From Reticulascus tulasneorum (Eukaryota; Ascomycota; Sordariomycetes; Glomerellales; Reticulascaceae): a DNA stretch of 64,000 nucleotides. The DNA lies in assembly GCA_001557505.1 (NCBI GenBank), contig LSAX01000001.1:3658001-3722000 (forward strand), given 5' to 3'. Under the pieces are notes generated by a model. That model was not told the DNA's origin. It saw only the letters and a list, made by a program, of their open reading frames with translations, and did not search any database. A program made the position numbers and the translations under genes. Shown piece after piece: positions 42,032 to 55,500 of the stretch; position 1 is the first letter of the stretch, and each line of letters begins with the position of its first letter.

Positions 42032-43418
42032 AGATGCGATTGTTGGCAACATGTGACCCAGTCGTTTCTCACTGTTCCACCTCTTGTTGAGTCGGCTTGC
42101 AGTTTCCGTGACTTCCGAAGGAGGCCGTTTTGATCAACGAACCCTAGCTGATCAGCGGACCAATCGATCAGGGTGGTTTGAGACTGGCACTGGTGATTAC
42201 TATTGTATTGTTGCTGGGTCGGAGTGGCTACGGACTTCCTTTCGTTTTGCTTTGTCAAGATGGTAGAAAGTGTTTCGTTTTCCTTTGCTGCATCTGCCAT
42301 CCCGAAGGGTTTTGGTTGAGGAAGGAGACAGCCCGACATTAGAAGATACACTGGGTTAATAGAAACGTGATTTCACAGAGCACCAAGGCTTGATTTTACA
42401 ATAAGGTCTATTTTCGTACCTCAATTCTGCAAGCTGGGTTCGTTGGTTAAGAAAGAGCCTGGATAGTATGATCGATATACCCCGAGGATGTCGTCGAGCG
42501 AGATTCGCAACCGTTATATTTACTAGCGCCAAACTAAAACCACATGGGCTGGGGGCAAAACTTCATCAGCTCACAGGCTTTTAGGAATGGCCTTCTATTG
42601 CCTACGAAATAGATCATGATATCCCCCAAAAATGGTTTGCGTATGTCTTGCTGGGCTCGTCTCCATTTCCCGACCGCCATCGCCATCAGGCGACTTTCCT
42701 TTCCCCCCTTATCCCCCGTATCAACTGAACAGCCGCCGTTTCCCATTCCCCCCATCTCCAGAAACGAATAGCGGCGGAGCAAAGGTTCAAGGTAAGAAAG
42801 ACACATCGAGAGTCCTGCTGATGTGCATGAAGCGGATAGAAGAAAAAAAAATTGGAGGCACGGCTTTCGTGGAGCTCTTCTCCCGGGTTCCATGACCCGC
42901 CGCCAAGGACTAAAACTACAAGAAAATATGAATGAAAGGGCGCGAAGATAAAACAACACCCTTGGCTAAGGATCCCCATCTCCCACGCAAAGTTCTCATA
43001 TATTCAGACCCCGCCTCATCCGTCAAAACACTTCCATCACACCGAATAATGCAAGAACGAGAGTTTGAACGTGACATTTCCGTCCTTCCAATGCCACAGC
43101 GACTCGCTGGTAAGCCTTCTCCCTAGAAAGAGGTATCAAAAACAGTATTGCCATGGCCGTAAGGGTGCGCCTGCGGTATGTATGAGGGGATATGGAATCG
43201 TCACTACAAAGAGGAGTGCAGTCGAGAGACGCCAAAACGGCCTACCACAGGCCCGGGAATAGTTGTGTACGTGTGCCCAAGGTCCCACGACCATCATGAT
43301 GGAATTATGCGGTAGGTGCCTAAGGGGACCTTCGCCGGCTCATGCTTAGGGCTTAATCTTGCGCGGAATTCGATTAGCATGCAATCGCAGCAGTTGCATG
43401 GACCAATTCGTGGGCGAA
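42032..43418. other. Intergenic region
   Basis: 1.39 kb between the small spliced gene and the histidine kinase stop. Nothing coding is recognised. Confidence 0.5.
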
Positions 43419-46400
43419 TTAACCTGTCAGGCTGCGCATATCGGAAAGACCGTTACGAGTCCTTGACAGCGGATCCACTGCGTCGGCCGTGACCAACGCC
43501 GGACTGTCTAGGGCTCCCCCCATCAACGGTTCCTGAGAAGTGACGGCTCTCCCTTCAAGAGCCGGTCGCAGCGCACCGTCCTTATCCTTTGCGCTCAGGT
43601 CTGGCTGGCGTGCCAGGTCGCGTTCGCGGTTCTTCTCGAGGAGTGCGCCGCCAAGTGTCGCGCACTTTAGGATGGTCTGGATCAGATGGTTCTGCTGAAG
43701 TGGCTTGGACAAATACTCGTCCATTTGGGCCTGGATACATTTCTCACGGTCTCCCATCATCGCGTGTGCCGTCAGGGCAATGATCGGCGTTCGCTGCGTT
43801 CCCAAGTTCCTTTCGTACTCTCGGATCTTGCCAGTGGCCTCGAATCCACCCTATGGCCCGGTTAGTATCAGCAACTCAGCGGCAATACTGTAAAACTTAC
43901 CATAATCGGCATCTGGACGTCCATGAGAATGCAATCGAATCTCCTCCTCTTAATTGCCTCGACCGCTTCCAAGCCGTTGCCCACAACAGTGACCACATGA
44001 TGATATTTCTCTAGAATCTTGACTGCCAATCTCTGGTTGACTCGGTTATCTTCGGCAAGCAGAATCTCGAAGGACTTGGTGTTATCTGCTAGAGACGGCG
44101 TAGCTCGGTTCTCTAGAGCGGGAATCATGCCGTTTCCGAGATCAACTGGCTTGCATGGAGTCGTCATGTAGGACGTGATACCAAGATCCAAGCACGACTT
44201 GAGGCTTACGTGAACGACTGGTGCCAAAAGAACGATTGGCAGATACTTGAAGTCGTCCACTGATCTCAGTCTTCTTGCAGTATCGATGGAATCGACGATG
44301 ATAACATCGTAAGGGACGGTGTCCGCCCCACGAACTCGTGCCAGAGATGGGCTCTTCTCCGAGTCGACAACCACCGGAACAAGGCCGATGTACTCAAGCA
44401 TTGCCTTGATCTCGCTACCGAACTTCGTCTGGGCCTTGTCGACGAAGAGAACTTGATGGTCCTTGTACGGCTTGATTTGTTTCTCAATTAGCTCAATATC
44501 GGCCTCGGCCAGACGAACCCTGCAGGTGAAGTGGAACTCGCTGCCCGTGCCCATTTGGCTGGTGACCCAGAGGTCGCCTCCCATGAGGCCGACGAGTCTT
44601 TTAGAGATAGACAACCCAAGTCCGGTACCGCCGAACTTTCGGGTCATGGAGCCATCTGCTTGTTGGAAGGTGTCAAAAATTACTTCCAGCTTGTCAGGGG
44701 CAATACCGATGCCAGTATCTGTAACCACAAATTCGATGGCATACTCGTCAGGCTCGGTTTTCCAAATAATCGGGTCTGCCTTTTTGATGGTAAGGCTGAC
44801 TTCCCCGTGCTCGGTGAACTTGATGGCATTTCCGACAAGGTTGAGAATGATTTGTCTCAATCTAAATGAGTCGCCAATAACATGGTCCGGCACGGAACTG
44901 TCGACCCTGTATGTGAGGTCCAGGAACTTCTCGTTCGCCTTAACTGCCAGAGTCTTCAAGGCATTAAACACGGTTCCCCGGAGAGTATAAGGGATCTCTT
45001 CAATAACCATTCTCCTGGCTTCAATCTTGGAAAGATCCAAAATATCGTCGATGATGGTAAGGAGACTGTTTGCGAGACTGTTGACAATGTTCAACATTTC
45101 TCGTTGATACTGCGTGAGATCGGTATCCAGGGTTAACTGAGTCATTCCGATGATACCGTTCATGGGCGTGCGGATTTCGTGTGACATATTTGCCAAGAAC
45201 TCCGACTTGGTCTTGTTCGCCAGTTCTGCTGCTTCTCTGGCTTGCGTATTTCTCTGGATACTGTCTCTCAAATTCGATACCATTTGGTTGATCTTCCGTT
45301 TGAGCTCGTCCATTTCACCTGACGCTTCGACTTCGACCAATTTTGTGAAGTCACCGTCGGTTGCCAAGTTCGTAATATCAGAGAAGGCGCGGACTTGAGT
45401 CGTCTGCCGTCGTTGTCAGTCAGATTCTCACAGCAACATGAAGGAGGCTAGGAAAGCCAGGGCTACACATGTAGAAACTTACAAGATTGCTAGCCATCGT
45501 ATTCACGTCCGTTGTAATTTCTTTCCATCGACCTTTGAGACCGGCGACGTCTGCTTGAGCACCCATCTTGCCGTCGACACCCACATCTTTGGCTACTCTC
45601 TGCACCTCATTACAGAAGCTGGACAATCGATCAACCATGTTATTGATGGTTTCTTTGAGCACAAGAATCTCTCCTTGAGCCTCGACTTCGATTTTCTGGC
45701 TCATGTCGCCATTGGCAATGGCTTGAGTGACGGTTGAGATACTTCTGACCTGTTGAAAGATTATTAGCGGCTGATTTAACAAGCTAAACAAAGAGAGCTT
45801 ACTTGTAGAGTTAGATTTGAAGCCATTGTGTTGACGTTCTCAGTGAGATCCTTCCATTTGCCTTCAACGTTGTCGACCTGGGCTTGACCTCCCAGGGTTC
45901 CATCTGTGCCGACTTCTCTAGCGACTTTGCTGACTTCAAAAGCGAACGTTCCGAGGCGATCCACCATGGTATTAATGGTATTCTTGAGGTCAAGAATCTC
46001 GCCTCTGACAGGTACTCGAATCTTCTCCGTTAGGTCACCCTTGGCGACAGCAGTTGTGACCTTTGCAATCTCTCGCACTTGAGTGGTCAAGTTCATGGCC
46101 ATTCCATTGACATTCTCAGTGAGATCCCTCCATGTTCCCTCAACATCGTGTACCGTTGCTTGGCCACCAAGTCGTCCTTCGGTTCCGACCTCTCGAGCAA
46201 TCTTGGTGACTTCCCGAGCGAACTGTTGAAGTTGATCAACCATGGAGTTGATGGTGGACTTGAGCTCGAATATTTCGCCCCTGCAGTCGGCCTGGACCTT
46301 CTGGGTGAGATCACCCTTGGCTACGGCGGTTGTTACCTTGATGATATCGCGTACTTGTGTCGTCAAATTGTTGGCCATGGCGTTCACGTTCACAGTTAAT

Positions 46401-47631
46401 TCGTTCCACATGCCCTTCACGCCTTCCACATCTGCCTGTCCACCTAGCATGCCTTCGGTTCCGACATCTCTGGCGACTCGAGTAACTTCGGAGGCGAAGG
46501 TCCGCAATTGGTCCACCATGGTGTTGATAGTCTGCTGTAACTGTAAAATCTCTCCTCTTGCCGGTCGTTCAATCTTCTTTGTCAAGTCGCCATGAGCGAC
46601 AGCTGTTGTCACCGAAGCAATTTCACGCACTGCGGTACATATGTCAGTCCCACAGCAATACTACAATGCGCAAACAACAGGGGACTTTCACTAACCTTGA
46701 TCCGTAAGATTCTGAGCCATAACGTTCACTATAGAACTGGGTTAGGTAATTGGTAGCGATCCACCCGCGAATTCGGGACTCACCATTGTCGGTCAACTCT
46801 TTCCAGGTGCCATCGACACCTTCGATTCGTGCCTGGCCACCGAGCAGGCCTTCGGTGCCTACTTCACGGGCCACGCGAGACACTTCGCTCGAGAACACTT
46901 GGAGCTGGTCCATCATTGTATTGATCGTCCGCTTGAAGGTCGTAATTTCAGGGTCCATCTCAACTGAATTCATCCGAACCTTCTTGGACAGGTCTCCACG
47001 AGCGACTGCCGTGACGATTTCGCCAATTTCCCGAAGGGCCTTTTGGAAGGCCTCGTTCGCTTTCTGATGCTTCCATAATTCTCGCTCGAGGGTTGCGACA
47101 CGCTCTTGCTCGATTTTGGAGAACGCCTTCGCTTGTAATTCTTGTTGCTTGAGGATTTGGGCATCGATGTTGTTGAGCTCTTCCCTTTGGGTGTGAAGCA
47201 CCTTGTCCTGCTCCAATACGTGCTCTTGGAGGCTCTCAAGGGCTACTTCAAAATTAGCTAACTGCCTTGAATTTGCGGATTCTTTTTTTTTTGAGATCAT
47301 TCTTACCTTGCTGCGGCACCTGGGGAAGCTTGAGCTTCGATGGTCGGGGATTTGCTGATGGAGATGCTGGTGAGTCTCCGAAAAGGCTATCATTTGCCTC
47401 GCTGGGCGTCTCGGGGAAATTGGTGGTCCCTTGAGCTCTGGTCTCGAGACGTCCGATCCTTTGGACGAGTTTCCTGAGTTCTGCTTCGAGACTCTGTTTC
47501 GCCGGGGTATCGCGGCCTGGGAGCTCGATTCTTGAGTCGGCCCTTGCAGAATGCGATCCAGGCGACTTGGAGTCGACAGCAAGCGACTGAATGATGGCAG
47601 CCGCAGCCGCCAGAGCTGATTCGTCAACCAT
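43419..47631 (-). CDS. os-1: Group III hybrid histidine kinase with HAMP repeats (os-1/nik1)
   Basis: Cytosolic osmosensing hybrid kinase feeding the Hog1-type MAP-kinase phosphorelay; the target of dicarboximide and phenylpyrrole fungicides. Exons: 47307-47631, 46784-47245, 46696-46728, 45803-46629, 45483-45749, 43901-45403 and 43850 down to the stop, giving 1282 residues. After an N-terminal coiled-coil segment come about six HAMP repeats of ~92 residues (repeated [22 protein letters not shown], LTxNVNxMA). HisKA has [16 protein letters not shown] (phospho-His about 713); the ATPase has [21 protein letters not shown] and [19 protein letters not shown]; the receiver has ILMDVQMP (Asp about 1133). 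Intron 1 (47246-47306) is uncertain: it overlaps an A10 run, and a one-base error there would instead give a 1302-residue intronless join. Homologues are about 1300 residues. All other junctions are clean. Confidence 0.95.
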
Positions 47632-48932
47632 CCTGCTTAGGGACTACTGACTGCGGAGAATGCAGTCGGCGATGACGTCCGAGTTGATCGGGGCGACAGT
47701 TGGTGGGAGGGTTGATCTCGAATCGGTCGGGTTTTGGGTCAAAAAAGGGTGATCGGGCGGGTGAATCGATCAACAAGGCTCGAGGGAAGCTCGCAGCATT
47801 ATTGGGTTTGATAACGACCTGGAACCAACTAACGAAAGGAACGGGAGGAACTGCCTGTCAAAAGTCCTCAGAGAGTTGCAGCGACGCAATAAACTTGACA
47901 GCAGCTCGATGGGTTTGACGATGGCAAGACGAGCGGCAAACAAGCAGAGGATTCCTGACTGTATTGATAGCGGTTGTATAAGGGACAAGATACGGACAGG
48001 ATAGTGTAGAGAGCGAAGAGACCAGCTTAGGCGGCGGAGCAGCACTTGGGCAAGGGGGTCAACCGTTGATTGAGGGTGGATGGGGGGAGGGATTGATTGC
48101 ATGCAAAAGCAGGCGAAGGGGTAGGTAGCGTGGGTAGGCAGGGTACTTTTGGGTAGGGGATGGGATGGGATTGGATTGGGGCATGTAGATTTCTGGACTA
48201 GCACCGAAAAGAAAAGCCATATGGACTGACAATGGAAAGGAGCACAAAGTCCGCCTGGCAACATACATACATGTTTGACCGTCTCTCTTGTGTCCCTCTC
48301 ACGTCCACGTGCCACTCAGGATATCCCACGCTACAGCGGTCGCATTCATCTGATCATTGCGCTCCTTAATTATGGCCTTACTCCGTACGAAGTAGCGGAC
48401 AGGGAATACGATGGTTGGGGCCACGCAGTTGGGTAATTATTTTTTGTTCCTGAGCCTCTTGAAATTGCCTGGAGCTAAGGCGGCCAGCCCACTACAAAAC
48501 GGCCATGCACAAGTAGACAACCTTGTCGCTGGGCTCCCATCGGTGGGAAGTGATTGCATTGAGCGGAGCTGACCACTTCGATCTCTCATTCTCTCGAGGA
48601 CGCCGGGGACCACTCTCTATTAGCACTTGGAGAGCTTTTTGGGTTGTCGCTGCAGCATCACTTGGGAAGCCCGCTTCTGCATCTTTGCCCCGGACAGCCT
48701 CGACTTATTGCCTGCGAATTGAATGCCCTAAGTCAAGGAAGGGGTATGTACCTTTCTCAGGTTCTGTACATGCATGGATGCGTGCCTCCTTGGCCTTGAA
48801 ATGCTAGCTCGATTCTTTTGTGGGGAAGTGCAAACATCTCACACTGTAGAGGTACTTGTGATGCTGCTTTACCAACTCACTTCTCTGGTGAGACCCAAGC
48901 AAGGGAAACCCACGCGGGAATCGATTCTAGGC

Positions 48933-48975
48933 TCTCTCTCTCTCTCTCTTTCACTCTCGCTCTCGCTCCCTCCTC
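48933..48975 (+). repeat. CT-rich microsatellite
   Basis: A (CT)n run of about 17 nt followed by interrupted ctcgctctcgctccct sequence. Simple repeat with no other feature. Confidence 0.8.
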
Positions 48976-49669
48976 TTCATTGTGTGGCCATGAACACGAT
49001 CGATGGCTCTGCAGGCCCGAGCACCAACGTCGTCAGTGCCGAGTTCCCTTTCCATCTACCCTGCTCCCGCCATCGAAGCCCGGAGCCGAGCCAGTTCTCG
49101 GTGAACCTCATGTCATCTCTCTGTGTGCCCAACACGAGGGTGCCACACTTATTCTTGCATCTCTGTTCGCGAGTCATCCTGGTTTCTACACTACATGACT
49201 ACCCCGTCTTACCGTCGAAGTGATCTGCATCTGTACTAATACGAAAGTGCAGGCAACAGCTTAGTAGAGCCGAGTTTCGTTGATGAGATGGCGACGGAGC
49301 AGCTTGTTGCTCCCAAGCCAACCCGTCCACTGGAACCATGGTCAACCTGACTTGCCGCCTTTTAGTGGTGCTCAAGAAGTGGAAGATTGGCATCACATGG
49401 TTCAATCAAGAGCCAGCATCTCCACGCCAGCGTCAATATCCCTGTCTTAATGCACCCCACTCCTGACTCCAAGGGAGACCTACACGTACGGATACCCTTC
49501 CCAGAATTCTGCAACCTCGGAGGACGATGTAGTTTTCACAGTGTAGGTCTTTCCATCTCCAACAGTTTGGCACTGCTTGAAAGCATGGACCATGCTTGGT
49601 AGAGATGTGACTTGCTGGCTTCGTATCCTATTCCGCGACAGCCCACCAGCAAGTGGGTTGACAACAAAA

Positions 49670-49689
49670 TATATATATATATATATATA
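49670..49689 (+). repeat. AT dinucleotide microsatellite
   Basis: An uninterrupted alternating TA run in the gene-poor region, followed by A-rich sequence (ttaaaaattaaaaataaaag). Confidence 0.85.
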
Positions 49690-52552
49690 CATTAAAAATT
49701 AAAAATAAAAGACGCCCTCTGCAGCTAACCGATACTATGAACTTGGTATCTTTTCTAAGCTGTGCAGCTTCTGAATGACTACTTATTGGTATTCGGCATC
49801 ATTACACTGTTCTACTTCCATACGTGCCTTGGATCATTCCGTGAGGTAAACTCGAACGGGCACGACGCTTGGGATCATCTATCAAGCCCGCCAAATGGCA
49901 ACTTGCGCCCCCTCCCGCCCCGCGGGCGTCAGATTCCATTCCGACTCGACTTATCGCCCAACCATAGACTTTTACGAACCAAATAGCAGAGACACGCACA
50001 CACGCCGACTGACACCCATGGCATTCCATCTCTCGAGCCAGAAGAGATCGTCAGGGTCATCCAGCGATCATCTTGCATCGCCTCTTTTGTTTCAAGATGC
50101 TCAGCTGGCATATTCCGCGTTCCCCTTTCATTAGACTTCATCCCTTCCCCGGATCAAGAGCTCGAAAAGACCCCAAATTTTATTGACCAAAAACACAATG
50201 GAGCTGTGATACTGGATTTCACGCCATCTGCCGTGGGCCTTCAAGCCGCTGACGTCACGCGTGTGGCACACATCTGTCGACGCCAATTTGCGCCATGGTG
50301 GCCCCAACTCATCTTCCATCCACGTCAAATGCCCCCGCCAGCTAATTGTGTATCTTGGCTGGGCCCTTTACTGAAAGCCCCTAAAGGAGCTAGTTAGATC
50401 AAGAAGAACTGCTCCTCGGCTCAGCCTCATCGGTCGTATAACTCGATGTGAGAGGTTGCAAATCTCATTTGACTCTTTCTTGTAAATTTACTACCGTAAG
50501 CAAAGCACGGGCAAGCCATACGTTGATGTCGACGTCGAAGTGATGCGATCCAGAACTTACTGAGTCGCCGTGGTGCTTTGACTTAAGTTCGCTGCAAAAT
50601 CCAAAGACTGATCGCCGGATCGTGGCTGCGCTTGTGAGTGACAGCTCCAACGCTACTGTTTCTCATCAGATGAAGCGTTCCGTCACATCCCACAACATGA
50701 TGTCAATTGCAACTAAGGTTAGGGGTAGCATTACATGGGATTGCAGGTTCCTTGAGGGTATCCTGACGAATCCCTCATCGCGCCTGCTGTTGGAGAGACC
50801 ACATCCAGACTCCAAAGTCTCGGGTTGCAATTTGACAAGCCGCCTACTGGTCAACCCGTGACCCCTCCGCTGTTCCCTGGGACGATCTCTCCATATCACT
50901 GTCATGCCCTTGGTGGGTTCTCAACCTGGTCCCCAAGCACTTGTCAGTAGGCCCACCACATGGCGGGAGCTGCGTAAGTGAGGCTACCCTCCCGACAAGT
51001 CCACCCAGAACACCGCGCCGGGGGATTTGATTGCCAATACATTTGTGTTACGTAGCATATCAAATCCCTACTCGCCACGCACCCACCATGGAAAGAAAAA
51101 TACCATTTACCTTTGCCGCTATCTATATGAACAACAAGTCCATCAAGCACGTGCGAATCGCCGGCCGACTTCCGCTCTCGACATGTAGTTAAGAGGTGGG
51201 CTCGAAGTCTGCACTTCCATCCCCCGCCAAGCCCGTTAAACGGCAAGTTTTGACCACTCAGGATCGTTCTTCTGGGGAATGGGCATTTTGCTTCTTGCCA
51301 AACCTGGTGCTAGAGAAAGGGATCGGCTGTCTGAGCTCCTGCGGTCGTTCCGTGAGATAAGGGTCCTCTACGGACTCTATCGTGCCAGCCCGTCGTTGCC
51401 CCTCTAGTAAAGTCGTCGTTAGCCAAGCCTAAATGACCCTGAGTACGAGATCGGAGCTCGGCACCTTTGCCAATGCACTTGATCTCGCCGTAGCCCAGGA
51501 TGTCCTGCTACGAAAGCCGGTCACCGCCTTCTTGGTTGACTCGAGCTTGCATATCCCGACTCGCAGATGTTTCGACAAGTCACACCGTTTAAAGGGTGCG
51601 CAGCTAGCCGTCCGTTTTCCCCTACGTCGGATCCTGTCCCTCTGTGTCTCAATGGTCTCTCCTCCCCCCCCTCCGCCCAGTAACGAAACCTCCAAACCGC
51701 TTCGCACTTGCATCTCGTCTGCATCGCTCTCCCACACCATCTACCCTGCTTTCTGCTGCTGCTCTCAGTCCTGTCCTAGTTTAGCCTGAAATGTATTTGT
51801 GGAGGCTACCGCGCTTTTATGCACAAAGGCCATGCAGGCTGGCTTTAACGTGCAACATGGCCGCTGCTACATCCAACGGGCGAAGTATGTAATTACTGGG
51901 AGACCAGCTCTCATATGCGACCTGCGACTATCCTTCTTGGCAAGGTGGGTTCCCTTCGACGGCGTCGACCCCAAGTCATTCGAGGTTCCATCGTCTTCAG
52001 CACTAAGACTCTGTAACAGGCGATCCTAGCCAGATTGTTCTTAGAACCCGAGCAAACTCGGACTACGTGTTCTCAGTAGATCCTGTCAAGCGACGATCAC
52101 CAACTAATGCACGCAGAGGGGGTCAAGTTAGTTGGGTCTGGTTACGGGGCTTCGCCAGGACTACATAATGGTGAAGGTTCAGGAGGCGTAGAATCTGGAA
52201 GCAGTTGTCGGCTCCGCAGGCAAACGCATGTATTCTCGCAGCAAGCCTGCCTGGCATCTTCACGAGAAACCCACACTTGACCTAGATGCTGTCGCTGCTG
52301 ATAAAGAATCAAATTGAAGAGTGTGAAAACCAAGCACACAATCATCGCTACCAAGTCGAATCTATGGGAATACCTGAAAACATTAACCTGACTAACTGCG
52401 CCAATGTTGCGTGGTGAGGGTATCCGAATGCCTATGCGTCAACCACTACGAATACTCGAAAACCGCTTCCGTCTCCTCCGGTGCCCATATGCTCGTCAGT
52501 CTCTAAAATCATCTTCCCATTATTGTGTATCTCCTCCTCCTCTTCACGTCAC

Positions 52553-55500
52553 CTACCTCCTCGGGAGGTTGTTCCTTCCGTAAGATGCCATACCCGCCGA
52601 GTTCCATCCTTGATTCACGCTGTTCTTCACGATCAGCGCCGCCGCCGCCGCTGCAGCCTGACGCTCCTTCTGCCTGTGCCTCTCCTTGAGATAGCCAGTG
52701 GCCTCGGGCCGCATTCTCAGGATCCGGAGGATCATGTCGTCACTAGGGTCCGCCTGAAGCTCCTTACGCTTCTCTTCTTTGGCACGACGCATTGTTCCCA
52801 GGTTCCGGCTCATCATAATGCTCTTCCCTCGCCGGATTGTGCCCATGCTTGCAAAAGCACCTGGCCCGCCGCTAAACGTTGCACCGAAGGTGGGCGGCGC
52901 AGAGAGGCGATTTTGCTGTTGGTTGCCAAGGAGCATCTGCTGCGCTCGTTGCGCGGTCGCGGCAGCCATCCGTTCGGATTCGCGGATCAGGCTTTGGGTG
53001 TCTTCGAAGTAGAAGAAGTTCAGCGATGCAAGTTCGTGCCACTTAGGCGACTTGAGCACATCCTGGGGCACACCCAACTGCTCGCCATTCTCATCCTTGG
53101 CATTGAAGAACTCGAAGAGCATCTCAAGCCACTGGTAGACGATGTCCATCTCTTTTTGATTCAGTTGCCTCTGCGTGGACGGCTTCTCGGATAATGGCGG
53201 AACCAAGAGGTTCTCGACTGCCATCAGCACTTCTTTCCACAACCGGGTCATGACTGCCACCATAGTGGCATCAGTCAAGGTTTGTTTCATGATGGCAAAA
53301 TTCTCGTCGAAGTAGCCGAGAAGGCTTTGAAGGGCGTTCTCAATCTCGTTCGGTGTGGTCATGGGCATTGTTGACCCTCGTTTCTTCCATAAACTCGTCA
53401 TGGATGCCCCAAGACCGCTGTTCTTTATCAGACTCCGCAATGTCTCATGCGACAGTGTACCATTAATTTGTGTCGTGAGCTATTCTTCGGGTCAGCAGAA
53501 GTAATCGAACAAGAGCCAGGGCCTACTAACCTTGTCAGTAATCTTTCGGACCATGTCTCGCTCTGTACGTTTCAAGTGCCTGAAAGCCTTGCCGAAATAG
53601 AATTGAATATCATCTCGCTCGCCTTCCATGCTGACTTTGAGTAGCAGTCGACCCTGGGTATCGAGATCGAGCCAAAACTCTCGTGGTAAGTAGTCGCTGA
53701 AGTGAACTGGGTCAAGTTTGAGCGATGTTCGCCCAACAAAGTCATGGTCACCAAAGGTATCATAGTCCCATATGGTGGCAATGATGTTGAGAGGACCTTT
53801 GACCGTTATGTCCACTGATTCGTCCCAGCGTGGGTTGAGATTTCTGTAGACAATTCTGGTTTTCGCGAGACGCTTCTGATACTCATCGCAAAGAACTACG
53901 TAAGGGTCGCTGAAGCCACTTGGGTCACAGGCCTTCAGGTCTTCGGCTTCCACGACTTTGACGGTGAAGACGTATTTGTTCGGTCTCCGCACTTGCTTCT
54001 TAGGCCCATCGATCTTTTGGAGAACCTCAGCACATGCGTCTACATTCATGCTCTTCTCGAGCTTATCTAGCTCTTGCATGGCGTACTCAATGTTGTTAAG
54101 CTTCACAAATGACTGGGTTGTGTTAGTAATCGAAACAGGAACCTAGACATAAAGACGCTTGATAACATACCTCTTGGTAGAACTGGAAAAGCTCGGGTTT
54201 CTCCTTGGTATTCCAAGCATCCTTCGCGTACTGCAGAAATTTCTCTTGGGTCGTTCTGCTTGCGGCGGCTACTTCTTGAGCCGTTGGACGGTCCATCTCC
54301 TTGGCAAATCTCTGCTCAACAACTTCGCAATATCTCCCGATGCCGGCAGCAAATGCTCGAGAAAGAGCCGTCATGAAACGAGCATGATGCTCGTCATTGT
54401 CCCACTCAAGTTTGTAGATCTGGTCGGATGTTTGCCTGAAAAGAACGAAAAGATCAATGACGGATACGCTATGTCTTTCCGAGTCCAGTGGAATCCCATC
54501 TGGGTCTTGAGATCGGATTTGGAACTGGTCTTGTTTAAGAGCGTTGTCAACAAATTCCTCCATCTTGGTTTCAGCATTTCGAATCCAACGCCACACGAAG
54601 TCAACGAGAAGGCCCTCGATATGGAAGGTAAAAGGCTCCTGGGGCAAGGATGCATGATGGAGTCCACGTATCGCAACCAGCTCCTTATAAAGGTCGAATC
54701 CATCCTGCATGTCAATCTCCTCACCCTTCTCTTCGGCCACGAGGATGATCTTCTGGATGACATGTTCGGCATCCCTTTCGAAATTTGGAAACATTGTCTG
54801 GGCCAGAACTGTCAACGGATTGACTCCCATCACCTCAGGGTTGTTTCTGTATCGTTTCTTTGTCCGTTCTGACAACTTGACCACCGCCCTCCCTAATTCG
54901 ACGACATGCCCAAAGTGCCATTCCTCTTGACTCTCAGGGAGCATCTGATGCACATAATCTCGGTACACACCGGCAGCCGCTTTCCGTAGCCCGTCTCCCA
55001 GGAGCTGGGAGAATTCCGCGGCTTGGTCAGGCTTCACGGAAAAGGCAGAGTCGCTGTAAATGTGGGTCTGCAGCACATGCATGACTGCTCCAATAGATGG
55101 GGGTTTTGGTACATAGCATTGGAGTAGCAGATCGTACAGATCACGCAGCAGCGCATCATGAAGGCTATTCAATGTTTGCTGGTAGATTGCGAAATCATGC
55201 ATGGTCCATCTGCTGGAGTCGATCGAGGTCAGGCTTGCAGAGTATTGATGCAGGTGCGGTGGCTTCTTGTATTCAGGAAGTGGGCTCTTGACGAATTCCA
55301 ATGCGGTATCAAGCTCTGGCACGCCAGTTTCTCTGTCGAGAAACTTCTTAGCCGCCACTTCGACAAAACAGATGAGTCTCGAGAACTGAGGAATGCGCCA
55401 GTAGACGCAGAGCTCCATTAGGAGGTCTAATGACTGTTTTGATAGAGGAGTATATGGTGCCGCCGGATCTGCATGGAGCTGATCAAAGGTCATGCAGTCA

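Larger units (their letters stand above)
47632..52552. other. Long gene-poor region
   Basis: 4.9 kb, the largest gap, holding the os-1 promoter and the 3' flank of the C2/Munc13 gene. It has a CT-rich microsatellite (about 48933-48975) and an AT dinucleotide run (49670-49689). The short frames on either strand have no domains, and no convincing exon-intron chain was found. Confidence 0.45.

Noticed and set aside
47770..48315. 181-codon open frame on - strand upstream of os-1
   Set aside because: Low-complexity Ser/Leu/Pro translation of a promoter region, with no domain.
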